DNA of 64,000 nucleotides from Cyanobacteria bacterium SBLK (lineage in GTDB: Bacteria > Cyanobacteriota > Cyanobacteriia > Cyanobacteriales > Spirulinaceae), in assembly GCA_017746715.1 (NCBI GenBank), contig JAGHZQ010000088.1, positions 32,969 through 96,968 of the forward strand, written 5' to 3'. A program made the position numbers and the translations under genes. How positions within the stretch are numbered: the stretch's first letter is position 1; each line of letters begins with the position of its first letter. The notes under the pieces are model-generated. The model did not search any database and was not told where the DNA came from. It saw only the letters and a program-made list of their open reading frames with translations. Shown piece by piece: positions 50,811 through 59,846 of the stretch.

Positions 50811-52499
50811 ATGATTCCAGATTCGCCTATCTCTGTTTTACCTCATCTGGCAAAAAAGTCCAGAACGATTCGCCCGATCGCGGCAGCGTCCATTCGCGGT
50901 ATTTCTTTCCAAGGAGATGGAGATGTCCTTTATGCCTTGGATGCCACCAATGGCTACCTCTTACAGGTCGATCCCGTCACGGACGATACTACTATTCTAA
51001 ACCATCATTGCTGGCAAGATTTTGTCGGGGCGACAGGATTGGCGATCGCGGGAGATACCCTCTGGTTTACCCGTAATGAAGACATTTATTTTTGTTCCTT
51101 AAACGAAGAGCTCCACCCCCATCGTTTTCTCAGTCTTTATTATCCTGCCAATGGCATTGCCGTCTTAGATTCTACAATTTATGTAACTTCTCAGCGCGAT
51201 GGCTGCATCTTTATTTTCTCCCGAGAAACCCGACGGGAAATTACTCGCTTATATCTCCCCGGAATTGGCGTAGAAAATATTACCGTTAAAGGAGAAGAAT
51301 TATGGTTGTGCGACGATCTCGAACAAACCGTTTTCTGTCTCGATCGCGCCACGGGGGAGTTAAAATTTAGCGTTTTGACTCCCTTTGAAAATCCTACCGG
51401 CTTAGCATTTCGCTCTGAGGAAACGACGGGAAAAGAAACCCTTTACGTTGCCTACGCCCACGACGAACCCTACATTCGCGATAATCCCAACGCCCATCCC
51501 AATCACGAATTACAATATCGCGATCGCACCTTTATTCATCCCCTCTATTTTCACTACAATGCCGAGGAAAACTTTGCCCGCTCTAATGGCTATTTAGTGG
51601 AGATGTCCTACACCGAAGAATTATCTCCCCTCGACCCCATTGAACTGCAAGATTTAGAATGGCGCATTGCCCTTCCTGCGGAAACTCAACGCCAAAAAGT
51701 CCGCCAAGTCGAACCGATTGGTTTGCCCTTTGAAGAAAGAACGTTTGACGGCCAGCGCATCGCCGTTTTTAAATTCGAGAAATTAACTTCAGACCAGCGC
51801 TATATTTTTGGTTGGAAGGCTCTGTTAGAAGTGTGGGGAATCAAATATCAATTCGGTCCTAAAGATGGAGAAAACGTCCCGGAAATCCCATCAGAATATC
51901 GCGATCGCTATCTGGTGGATAACGATAATTTGGCGATGGATAAAGATATTATTCAACGGGCGGCTAAAGATGCGATCGACGGAGAAACAAATGTTTTGCG
52001 AAAAATGTATAACATTCGCAATTACGTTTACGATCGCCTTTCCTACGGCATCAAACCCCATATCGATACTCCCGATGTTGCTTTAGCAAGAGGGGTGGGA
52101 TCTTGCGGCGAATATTTGGGAGTTTTACTGGCTTTGGCACGGTTGAATGGCATTGCCTCGCGCACTGTCGGACGCTACAAATGTCCCGCCAAACCCCTCG
52201 AGCAATTTCTGCCTCTCGAACCGGATTTTAATCACGTTTGGATGGAGTTTTATCTCCCCGGTTTTGGTTGGTTGCCCATGGAATCCAATCCTGACGACAT
52301 TAACGAAGGCGGTCCCTATCCCACCCGCTTTTTTATGGGTTTAGCTTGGTATCACGCGGAAATGGCCAAAGGCGTTCCCTTTGAAAAGTTGTATCTTCAA
52401 GATACGCCCATTCCCAAAGAAAAAGTTTCCATTGGAGAACTTGCCATCAATCACGTCCGTTTTTCGATTTTGGAGGAATTAGATCCGAATAGTTATTAG
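50811..52499 (+). CDS. Beta-propeller / transglutaminase-like fusion protein
   Basis: 562 residues, no signal peptide. Residues 25-215 hold repeated beta-propeller-like blades (YALDATNGYLLQVDP, TGLAIAGDTLWFTRNEDIY, NGIAVLDSTIYVTSQRDG). The C-terminus (about 390-530) is a transglutaminase-like cysteine-protease fold: catalytic Cys in GVGSCGEYLGV, His in FNHVWMEFYLP, Asp in MESNPDD. Such domains act as peptidases or transamidases. The propeller may select substrate. Genomic context gives no partner. Confidence 0.8.
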   Translation: MIPDSPISVLPHLAKKSRTIRPIAAASIRGISFQGDGDVLYALDATNGYLLQVDPVTDDTTILNHHCWQDFVGATGLAIAGDTLWFTRNEDIYFCSLNEELHPHRFLSLYYPANGIAVLDSTIYVTSQRDGCIFIFSRETRREITRLYLPGIGVENITVKGEELWLCDDLEQTVFCLDRATGELKFSVLTPFENPTGLAFRSEETTGKETLYVAYAHDEPYIRDNPNAHPNHELQYRDRTFIHPLYFHYNAEENFARSNGYLVEMSYTEELSPLDPIELQDLEWRIALPAETQRQKVRQVEPIGLPFEERTFDGQRIAVFKFEKLTSDQRYIFGWKALLEVWGIKYQFGPKDGENVPEIPSEYRDRYLVDNDNLAMDKDIIQRAAKDAIDGETNVLRKMYNIRNYVYDRLSYGIKPHIDTPDVALARGVGSCGEYLGVLLALARLNGIASRTVGRYKCPAKPLEQFLPLEPDFNHVWMEFYLPGFGWLPMESNPDDINEGGPYPTRFFMGLAWYHAEMAKGVPFEKLYLQDTPIPKEKVSIGELAINHVRFSILEELDPNSY

Positions 52500-52576
52500 T
52501 TATTTGTTGTTGGTTGATTCCTCTTCTCTCGATCTCTCCTCTTGGAAGGCATAAGAGGTGAGTTAATCTTAACGAT

Positions 52577-53482
52577 TCAGTTGACATTAATCGACTCAAC
52601 GGGAGGAGGATTGGTCGGAATTGTTTCTGAGGAATTTTCAGGAGGAGTTGCGTCTGGTGCTGGCGTTGTATCTGTTGCGGGTACTGTCTCCGGTTCGGTT
52701 TGTTCTTCTTGTTGCTTGCAACCTTGTTCCGAAACCGTGCCGTCCGGCATTGCCGCACTGCATAAATTGGCATTGGTTAAATCGGTGCCGAAGAGAAAAG
52801 CCCCTCTTAAATCGGCAAATTCTAAGGTAGCATTACTCAAATCGGCATCACTGAGATCGGCTTTTCTCAGATCGGCTCCATTGAGGTTTGCCAAGCTCAA
52901 ATTTGCCTTTTGCAAGCGAGCTAGCGTTAAATTTGCTCGCTCTAAATTTGCCTCTTGTAATTGGGTACGTTCGAGAGTCGCGCGATTGAGATCGGCTTCA
53001 GTTAAATTGGCTTGATATAATGAAGCATCGCTGAGGTTTGCCTGCCCGAGTAACGCACCTCTCAGATCGGCTTCAATCGCAGTTATTTGAGTTAAATTGG
53101 CTCGAAATAAATCCGCACCGATTAACTTTGCTTCTCGTAAATCCGCACCGCTTAAGTTGCTACTGCCAAGATTGGCACCTCGCAGATCGGAATATCTCAA
53201 GCTGACAAATCTTAAATTTGCCTCTTCTAAATTACTGCTTCTTAAATAGGAACGCTCTAAATTTTGTCCTCTTAAATCCGCACCGATCAAATTGCAGCGC
53301 TCGCAATCTCTTGTTTCGATCAATTGTTGAGAATTTGCCTCGACAATTTTACTGTTATCCATGTCGGCAGGATCGGCCGAAAAAAAGCGATCGGGTTTAA
53401 CGGTTTGCGCGTAGCTTTTACAGTAGGCCGTAAATAGCAAGACACCGGCCGTCAACAGTACAGATCTGATTCTGAGTTGCAT
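52577..53482 (-). CDS. Pentapeptide repeat protein, exported
   Basis: 301 residues. Signal peptide (LLTAGVLLFTAYCKSYAQ). Residues about 58-250 are more than 30 continuous A(D/N)Lxx pentapeptides (e.g. LIGADLRGQNLERSYLRSSN), folding into a right-handed square beta-helix. A Pro/Thr/Glu-rich tail follows. The preceding Cys pair CERC and later single cysteines could form disulfides. Function of periplasmic pentapeptide proteins is unknown. A single Cys in the signal region does not form a proper lipobox. Confidence 0.92.
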   Translation of the reverse strand: MQLRIRSVLLTAGVLLFTAYCKSYAQTVKPDRFFSADPADMDNSKIVEANSQQLIETRDCERCNLIGADLRGQNLERSYLRSSNLEEANLRFVSLRYSDLRGANLGSSNLSGADLREAKLIGADLFRANLTQITAIEADLRGALLGQANLSDASLYQANLTEADLNRATLERTQLQEANLERANLTLARLQKANLSLANLNGADLRKADLSDADLSNATLEFADLRGAFLFGTDLTNANLCSAAMPDGTVSEQGCKQQEEQTEPETVPATDTTPAPDATPPENSSETIPTNPPPVESINVN

Positions 53483-53536
53483 TTTAGGCTTATTCCTTAT
53501 TAAATCCTAACAACAACGAATAACAAACAACACATC

Positions 53537-54193
53537 CTATTTTGCCGACAAAAAGGCAATTTCGGCAACATCGCGAATTCCGGTAATTCCCTGTCCGATA
53601 AATAAAAGCAAAGCGAAGCTATTGAGGGCAATATGCAGCCTGCGCCATGCTAGAGAGCGATCTTTGTAAATTTCTGGCACGATCGCCAGAGAAATGACCA
53701 TTAAAATAGATGCAATCAAACCGTAGTAGTAGTGAGACCAATACCATTCATTCCCTCGGCGAAAAATCCATTCCTGAGTACCGATAACGATCAATCCCAT
53801 GCTGGTCAGCGTGGCAAAAAAAGCACGCCAGAATTTAGGTTTGATACGAGAGAGAAAAATGAGAGAAATTAGCGTTAAAACAAAGACGAAAATCAGGAAA
53901 ATTCCTCGACCCGGTGCTTCGGACAGTAAATTTTTACCGATGAAACCTTTGGCGATCGTGGGATGGGCAAAACCGATCAAAGATAAAATGACAACGCTGA
54001 CCGCCAGCCAACGTCCGATTTGAACGTGTTGGATGCCAACAGCAGGTGGAATTTTGCTTTTTGTGCCTGCCTTCATTTGTAAGCGACGCTGGCGGGTTTG
54101 CAAGGAAAAATACGTAACGATTCCAATTAAGGGAAACACCCAAACGACGGCGAACATGGGGTGAATCCAACTGGTGAGCAATTCGATATTCAT
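53537..54193 (-). CDS. DUF4079 membrane protein
   Basis: 218 residues from ATG 54193. Seven or so hydrophobic helices: the start WIHPMFAVVWVFPLIGIVTYFSL, then VSVVILSLIGFAHPTIA, IFLIFVFVLTLISLIFLS, and a C-terminal LHIALNSFALLLFIGQGITG. Conserved HP and HI histidines resemble those of cytochrome b561-like families. This matches DUF4079, a cyanobacterial/plant family of unknown role. Downstream of the histidine kinase on the same strand with a 76-bp gap. Confidence 0.88.
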   Translation of the reverse strand: MNIELLTSWIHPMFAVVWVFPLIGIVTYFSLQTRQRRLQMKAGTKSKIPPAVGIQHVQIGRWLAVSVVILSLIGFAHPTIAKGFIGKNLLSEAPGRGIFLIFVFVLTLISLIFLSRIKPKFWRAFFATLTSMGLIVIGTQEWIFRRGNEWYWSHYYYGLIASILMVISLAIVPEIYKDRSLAWRRLHIALNSFALLLFIGQGITGIRDVAEIAFLSAK

Positions 54194-54269
54194 GCTGTAT
54201 TCTCGTGGGAACGATCGATTCTGCAAGCATTGTATTACAGGGGGTTGAGAAATCGTTTAAGTTTCGATC

Positions 54270-55958
54270 TCAATATTTCCGACCGGTACGATCTCTGCCG
54301 GAGAAATCGGCAGAGATCGATTGTTGGCTTTGCTCGAGCCGCGCAGGAATCTCGATGATAAATTCTGCACCTTCTCCAAGGGTAGAATGACAGCTTAATT
54401 TTCCGCTATGTCTATCGACAACAACTTGATACGCAATGGAGAGTCCCAACCCCGTACCGCTACCAATGGGTTTCGTGGTGAAAAAGGGATCGAAAATGCG
54501 TTTTTGGATTTTTGGATCGATCCCTTTGCCGTTATCCGCGATCGCAATTTGAATCCAGTTGTTTTCGATAGGAGTCGTGCGAATGTAAATTGTTGGGTTT
54601 TTAAATTCTCCATCGTTGCGTGCGGTTTCGATTAAAATATCAATGGCATTGTTTAAAATATTGAAAAAAACTTGATTTAATTGTCCGGCATAGCATTCAA
54701 CGTTGGGTAAAGGATTATAAGATTTTATAATATCAATTTTGGGAATCATTTTATCGATATGCAAGCGATGTTGCAAAAATAAAATCGTGCTATCAATACT
54801 TTGATGAATATCGACAGTTTTATTTTGAGCCTCATCCAAACGGGAAAATGTTCGCAATCCCACCACGATTTCTTTAACGCGATTGGCTCCACTGCGGATG
54901 GATTTAAGGAGCTTGGGGAGATCGTCGATGAGAAACTCAAAATCAATATCCTCTAATTTATTCTCAATTTCGGGAATGGAATTGTTGTAACGGTCTCGGT
55001 AATCATTAACAACCTCTAGTAGATCTTGCGTATAGCGATCGACATGAGGAACGTTTCCGTAAATAAAATTGATAGGATTATTAATTTCGTGAGCAACCCC
55101 CGCAACCATTTGACCCAAACCCGACATTTTTTCAGCTTGGATGAGCTGCGTCTGAGTTTGTTTGAGTTCTCGAAGAGTTTGTTCTAATGCTTCGCGATCC
55201 TTTTGGATTTGTGCGGCCATTTGGTTAAAGGCAATCGCAATACTATACAGTTCGTCGGAACCGGTTAACTTGGCTCGAACGTCCAAACTTCCCCTTGCCA
55301 GTTGTTTGCTGGTTCCGACTAAGTGGGAGGCACGCTTGGTTACGACTCGATCGAAGAAAAACCAAAGTAACGTTCCTAAAATTGCGATCGCTATCCCATA
55401 AGAGAGAGAGCGAATTGTAGCATCTTCATAGGCGATATTTTGTTCTGATTCTAGATCGTATTTTATGGCGAGAATTCCTAAGCGAGAAGGAATGATTTCT
55501 TCAGAACCTGATTTAAGTCCAACAGGATGAATTGCCCACACGTTCTTTCGATCGGGTGTGGAGAAAACTCGTCCTGTTTGTTGCGAGCGAACGGCTTGTA
55601 CGATCTCTTGAAGAGGAGCAAGAGGAGTGTCGCGAATGCTACGATCGCGCAATCGCAGGCGAATCGACCACAAGACGCGATCGTTCCTATCCAAAAGCAA
55701 TACCATTTCAATATTCGGCGAACTTCCTAATTGACCGATCGCTAAATCGATCCCTCGCAAATCCTGATTGCGATAGAAATATTCAAATAATTCTGAGATT
55801 TGATTCCCGGAAAAAATTGCCTGTCGAATCGTATTCGTTGCTACGCGATGACGAGCAAGAGAGGTTTCTCTTTGAAAAAAAACGCCACTTAATAGCATGC
55901 CAAATAGCAAGAGAATAGCGGGGATAGAAAATCGCAAAGGAAAAGGAAAACGATTCAT
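54270..55958 (-). CDS. Membrane sensor histidine kinase (TM-HAMP-HisKA-HATPase)
   Basis: 562 residues from ATG 55958. A first helix (FSIPAILLLFGMLLSGVFF), an extracytoplasmic sensor region (about 35-175), a second helix (YGIAIAILGTLLWFFFDRVV) and HAMP, then HisKA with GQMVAGVAHEINNPINFIYGN (His phosphoacceptor) and HATPase with NGKGIDPKIQKRIFDPFFTTK, GSGTGLGLSIAYQVV. The kinase core is closely similar to that of the 30853 gene. It lies 51 bp after a solute-binding lipoprotein on the same strand, and probably uses it as an input. Confidence 0.93.
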   Translation of the reverse strand: MNRFPFPLRFSIPAILLLFGMLLSGVFFQRETSLARHRVATNTIRQAIFSGNQISELFEYFYRNQDLRGIDLAIGQLGSSPNIEMVLLLDRNDRVLWSIRLRLRDRSIRDTPLAPLQEIVQAVRSQQTGRVFSTPDRKNVWAIHPVGLKSGSEEIIPSRLGILAIKYDLESEQNIAYEDATIRSLSYGIAIAILGTLLWFFFDRVVTKRASHLVGTSKQLARGSLDVRAKLTGSDELYSIAIAFNQMAAQIQKDREALEQTLRELKQTQTQLIQAEKMSGLGQMVAGVAHEINNPINFIYGNVPHVDRYTQDLLEVVNDYRDRYNNSIPEIENKLEDIDFEFLIDDLPKLLKSIRSGANRVKEIVVGLRTFSRLDEAQNKTVDIHQSIDSTILFLQHRLHIDKMIPKIDIIKSYNPLPNVECYAGQLNQVFFNILNNAIDILIETARNDGEFKNPTIYIRTTPIENNWIQIAIADNGKGIDPKIQKRIFDPFFTTKPIGSGTGLGLSIAYQVVVDRHSGKLSCHSTLGEGAEFIIEIPARLEQSQQSISADFSGRDRTGRKY

Positions 55959-56009
55959 TGCAAACAAAAAATGACCATGAGAATAGAATCTTTTTTCTAC
56001 AAATAACTT

Positions 56010-56996
56010 TTAGGGCTTGATGTTTTTAACAATACTGTCGTCGAATAAAGTATTGGGTATTACGGTTTGTTTCATTAAATTTTCCCCAATTAAAAGAGCA
56101 GATAGTTGTTGAACGCCTTCATATAGTTCTGGATTTTTACCGGATAACAACGCTTGATTTTCTTGCAGATTAACAAAACTTAAACCCTCTAGAGATTTGC
56201 TAAATTGTTCTGTGCTGATTCCTTGTCGTTCTGCCATGCGCCGCATTGCATCGTCAGGATGGTTTTGAATATATTGAAGGGCTTGAAACCAGCCTTTTAC
56301 TAAGATTTGTAATTCTTTACGAAATTTGTTGTTTAAGTCTTTGTGGCCGATAATCAGATCGATAATTTCCCTTGGCATTTGCTGGCTATCGAAAATAATT
56401 TTTCCTCCTTGATTCTGTAAGTTAGAGATATAAGGTTCTGAGGTAATTAAGGCATCAATCTCTCGATTGGCAAAAATCCTTTCTTGCTCATTCGCTTCTA
56501 CTGTAAGTTGTTTGACATTATCGATAGTTAGATCTATACTTTGCAATGCGCGAAAGAGAATCAATTTGGAAAGAAAATGAGGGTATAAACCAATAGTACG
56601 ACCTTTTAAATCTTTTAAATCTTTGATTTCAGGTTGTCCCACGACCGCATCGGCACCATCAGAGAAATCGGTGAGCAACCATACGCGAATATCGGGATCT
56701 TGCTCTGCAAATAGCAGGGTACGATCCAATGTATTGATCGACATATCGATCGCGCCATTCTGAAACGCGCGCTCTAACTCTGGAACCGCAGAATATTCAA
56801 TAATTTTGATGGAAACATCGTCAAAATATCCCAGATCTCGAGCAAGATAAAGGGGTTCGTCTCCAGGCCAAATATTGGCTCCTACTTTTAAAGTTTCTTG
56901 GGACGAGGAGTAGCAAGCAACAAAGAAACAGGTTAAAAGCGCGATCGCCAACCATACCAGTTTGCGGTAAATTCGAAAATACTGCATTGGCTTCAT
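56010..56996 (-). CDS. NrtA/SsuA-type substrate-binding lipoprotein
   Basis: 328 residues from ATG 56996. Signal peptide LVWLAIALLTCFFVAC with lipobox, then the type 2 binding fold: LKVGANIWPGDEPLYLARDLGYF, IKIIEYSAVPELERAFQNGAIDMSI, LKGRTIGLYPHFLSKLILF, REIDALITSEPYI. This is the nitrate/sulfonate/taurine/HMP-precursor class (NMT1/THI5-like). No ABC permease or ATPase is adjacent; instead the next gene is a histidine kinase. Probably a sensory binding protein. Confidence 0.88.
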   Translation of the reverse strand: MKPMQYFRIYRKLVWLAIALLTCFFVACYSSSQETLKVGANIWPGDEPLYLARDLGYFDDVSIKIIEYSAVPELERAFQNGAIDMSINTLDRTLLFAEQDPDIRVWLLTDFSDGADAVVGQPEIKDLKDLKGRTIGLYPHFLSKLILFRALQSIDLTIDNVKQLTVEANEQERIFANREIDALITSEPYISNLQNQGGKIIFDSQQMPREIIDLIIGHKDLNNKFRKELQILVKGWFQALQYIQNHPDDAMRRMAERQGISTEQFSKSLEGLSFVNLQENQALLSGKNPELYEGVQQLSALLIGENLMKQTVIPNTLFDDSIVKNIKP

Positions 56997-57167
56997 TTCA
57001 AGTAGTTTTCTGAAATTGCTTCTACTTTTAATATATACTCTTTCCAAGGTGCAGTTGTCGAAATAATTAGCCTATTTATGTATTTCTAGATTTTTTTTTT
57101 AATCGGGCCAGAAAAAAGTTCAAGTGAGTCGATAACCGGAGCGAAAGGGGACAAGAGCGATCGTTCG

Positions 57168-58607
57168 CTAAGTAAAAATGCAACCTTGTTGAGGAGGAAC
57201 ATTAATAGTTAGGGTCTGATTCGCTTCCACAACGATCTCTGCCGTACCATAAATAACGGTATATTCAGTCTGGGTAAATTCTAAGTTCGCTATACTCGAT
57301 TCCTTGCCAGCATTAACAAAGATGAATAGTTCGGACTCTCCCAAGGTGCGTTTAAAACCATAAACCATATTTTTAGTATGGATCGCTTCATAAGCGCCTG
57401 TCTGCAAAGCCGGATATTGATGGCGCAAAGCAATCAACTCTTTATGAAATTGTAACAATTCTTGATGCCAATCTTTTTCTTCTGGAAAACCCCAACGATT
57501 ATCGGGATCGATGCCTCCAGACAGGCCAATTTCAGCCCCGTAAAAAATACAAGGCGCGCCTGGAAAAGTAAATAATAACAATGTTGCCAGTTTTAAACTG
57601 TCAATATCCCCGCCGACAATACTCAATAATCGCGCAGTATCGTGACTGTCGAGGAGATTGAGTTGTGCGAGGTGAATTTCCCAATCGTAAAGAGTAAAGA
57701 GTTCTTGAATTTTATTTCCATACTCGGCAGCATCGATCGCGGGAGCGGGATAATATTCGGGATTGTTGATTAGGCTTTTATCGACGCGATCTCCAGCCGT
57801 AAAGGCAATAGTCGGGACGGCAAATAAGTAATTCATCACGCCGTCAAATTGCGTGCCATCGAGCCATTTTCGCGCATCCACCCAAATTTCTCCGACGATA
57901 TAAGCCTCGGGATTGATGGCTTTAACGCGATCGCGAAATTCTTGCCAAAATCCGGGCGTTTCGACTTCCGAAGGCACGTCCAAACGCCAGCCGTCGATTC
58001 CCTGTTTTACCCAATATTCCCCAATTTGCATGATATATTCCCGCACGTCGGGATTGTCGTGATTGAATTGGGGCAAAGCGCGATTGTTGATCCAACTTTT
58101 ATAATTGGCAGGTAAACTGCCATCATAAGCAGAAAGCGGCCAGCCTTCCACTTTAAACCAATCCAACCAAGGGGAATGGGGACCGTGTTCGAGGATGTCG
58201 TTAAAGAAGAAAAATCCCCGACTGGCATGATTGAAAACGCCATCGAGGACGATTTTTATATCGCGATCGCGAGTCGCTTTTCTCAGTGCCTCAAAGGCTT
58301 CATTTCCCCCTAACATGGGATCGATGGTATAGTAATCGTGAGTATGATAGCGATGATTGCTGGCAGATTGAAAAATAGGCGTAAAATAGAGGGCGGTAAT
58401 CCCTAAATCCTGCAAGTAATCGAGGCGATCGATAACGCCCCATAAATCGCCGCCTTTATAGCCTTGTAGGGTGGGTTTTGCCTCCCACGGTTCGAGTTTG
58501 GGATTAAATTTTTGCCGAGAATTGTTATTTGTTCCTTTCGCGAAGCGATCGGGAAAGATTTGATAGAAAACGGCCTCTTTGACCCAATCCGGCGTTTTAA
58601 TTGTCAT
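57168..58607 (-). CDS. GH13 alpha-amylase family glycoside hydrolase
   Basis: 479 residues. Conserved regions: I (DGVFNH), II (DGWRLDVPSE, catalytic Asp), III (IVGEIW, catalytic Glu), IV (LDSHDTARLL, catalytic Asp). The start WVKEAVFYQIFPDRF is typical of cyclomaltodextrinase/neopullulanase-like enzymes; no N-terminal N-domain (CBM34) is present, so it is a short form acting in the cytosol on glycogen breakdown products or maltooligosaccharides. No signal peptide. Confidence 0.94.
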   Translation of the reverse strand: MTIKTPDWVKEAVFYQIFPDRFAKGTNNNSRQKFNPKLEPWEAKPTLQGYKGGDLWGVIDRLDYLQDLGITALYFTPIFQSASNHRYHTHDYYTIDPMLGGNEAFEALRKATRDRDIKIVLDGVFNHASRGFFFFNDILEHGPHSPWLDWFKVEGWPLSAYDGSLPANYKSWINNRALPQFNHDNPDVREYIMQIGEYWVKQGIDGWRLDVPSEVETPGFWQEFRDRVKAINPEAYIVGEIWVDARKWLDGTQFDGVMNYLFAVPTIAFTAGDRVDKSLINNPEYYPAPAIDAAEYGNKIQELFTLYDWEIHLAQLNLLDSHDTARLLSIVGGDIDSLKLATLLLFTFPGAPCIFYGAEIGLSGGIDPDNRWGFPEEKDWHQELLQFHKELIALRHQYPALQTGAYEAIHTKNMVYGFKRTLGESELFIFVNAGKESSIANLEFTQTEYTVIYGTAEIVVEANQTLTINVPPQQGCIFT

Positions 58608-58748
58608 AGCTTAAAAACTAACTTAAAGTAACTCACTAAAAAATAAACAAAAACTGTATTTTGTTTGAGTGTAAGTCTCTATTTTTTCACTTCCTACTGT
58701 ACTCGATCAACCGTAAATAGAAAATATTACATAATTTCCTCTTTACTC

Positions 58749-58778
58749 TTGACAAAAGCCGATTCAAAGGGATATCAT
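58749..58778 (+). promoter_or_regulatory. Candidate sigma-70 promoter for the NYN gene
   Basis: TTGACA (58749-58754) and TATCAT (58773-58778) with 18-base spacing, 143 bp before the ATG at 58921. A hairpin with T-run lies between. By sequence only. Confidence 0.45.
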
Positions 58779-58858
58779 TGTTATACATCCTAGCGAAAGA
58801 AGCTAGTTAACTCAGTCTATACGATCGTTCAATACCACATCCCAGATTTAGAGTTGGT

Positions 58859-58890
58859 TAAGGCAGTCTATATGATTGCCTTATATTTTT
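58859..58890 (+). terminator. Terminator-like hairpin in the leader of the NYN gene
   Basis: TAAGGCAGTC / GATTGCCTTA (10 bp, one G-U) with loop TATAT and tail TATTTTT. It falls between the candidate promoter and the NYN gene start, 30 bases upstream of the ATG, so it may act as attenuator. Confidence 0.55.
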
Positions 58891-58920
58891 ATAATTTTTT
58901 CTAAAAGGTAAAGTCCATAA

Positions 58921-59543
58921 ATGAAAAACGTAGTATTGTTTATATTGATGGGTTTAATCTGTATTTTGGTTCGCTGAAAGGTAGTAAAAACAAATGGCTT
59001 GATATTGAAAAATATTTTAAACTCCTAAGACCTGATGATGAGATTAAAAAAATTTGGTATTTCACTGCAAAAGTATGGTACAAAAGCGCTGACCAAGAAA
59101 CTTATTTAAAAGCGCTGAAAACTTTAGAACTTGTAGAAATTATTGAAGGTAAATATAAATCCAAAGAACGCCGATGTGGAGTAACTCAGTGTAAGTTTCC
59201 GGGTTCAAAAGAATACTCGGGTCGAGAAGAAAAAAGAACTGATGTCAATATTGCTTTACAAATCCTTGATGATGCTTATCAAAATAAATGCGATCGCGTT
59301 ATTTTAGTGTCTGGAGATTCCGATCTCGTACCTCCTCTAAAATTGGTGAAACAAAGATTTCCTGCAAAAAATATTGTTGTTTATATTCCCACACGAGATA
59401 AGACAAGAGGGGCTACAGTGGAATTGCGAAGTATCTGCGATCGCCACAAAACGTTACCTCTCGATTTGTTATCAAAAGTTCAGCTTCCCCTTTCTCTTTC
59501 TGATGGAAGCGGGGGAAGAATTGAGAAGCCTAAAAACTGGTGA
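58921..59543 (+). pseudogene. NYN domain RNase-like gene, frameshifted at codon 3
   Basis: ATG AAA AAC opens a short frame, but the long frame (CGT at 58929 onward) is shifted by one base at the A-run (58924-58928). One additional A would give MKKRSIVYIDGFNLYFGSLK and an uninterrupted ~207-codon gene. NYN features: IDGFN near the start, EEKRTDVNIALQIL and VILVSGDSDLVP, which carry the acidic metal ligands of the PIN-like nuclease fold (LabA/NYN family). The rest of the frame is free of stops, so the shift is either recent, a sequencing error, or bridged by slippage. In the present state only a 78-residue C-terminal frame from GTG 59307 is open. Confidence 0.75.
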
Positions 59544-59597
59544 TAGACCAAGATAATAAAAAACTTGGGGAAGCCACTCACTATTTTCAAGTCTATC

Positions 59598-59780
59598 TCA
59601 ATCGGGGAAAACTTCTTTCTCTTCTTCAATCAACTCGTCTAATTCTTCTAAGGCTTGATTGACATCGAGACGCAAGGTACCTAAATCCGGTTGTTCGAGT
59701 AAATTGAGCAAAAATTCTCGCTTGCCTTTAACCGCTTCAATGCGTTCAATGAGTTCTTGTTTGTCCATGAGTTCGGTCAT
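59598..59780 (-). CDS. Small helical protein (60 residues)
   Basis: 60 residues, begins MTELMDKQELIERIEAVK and ends in an acidic tail; a single long amphipathic helix or helical pair. The start is set by an AAGGAG 8 bases before ATG 59780. Position-wise it is the last gene before the convergent NYN locus. No family recognised, but size, codon use and a perfect Shine-Dalgarno sequence support a real gene. Confidence 0.7.
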   Translation of the reverse strand: MTELMDKQELIERIEAVKGKREFLLNLLEQPDLGTLRLDVNQALEELDELIEEEKEVFPD

Positions 59781-59846
59781 TGCGATCGCTCCTTAAAATT
59801 GACGGATCGTTAAATTATAACGTTCCGATCGTCACGGTTTTCTATC

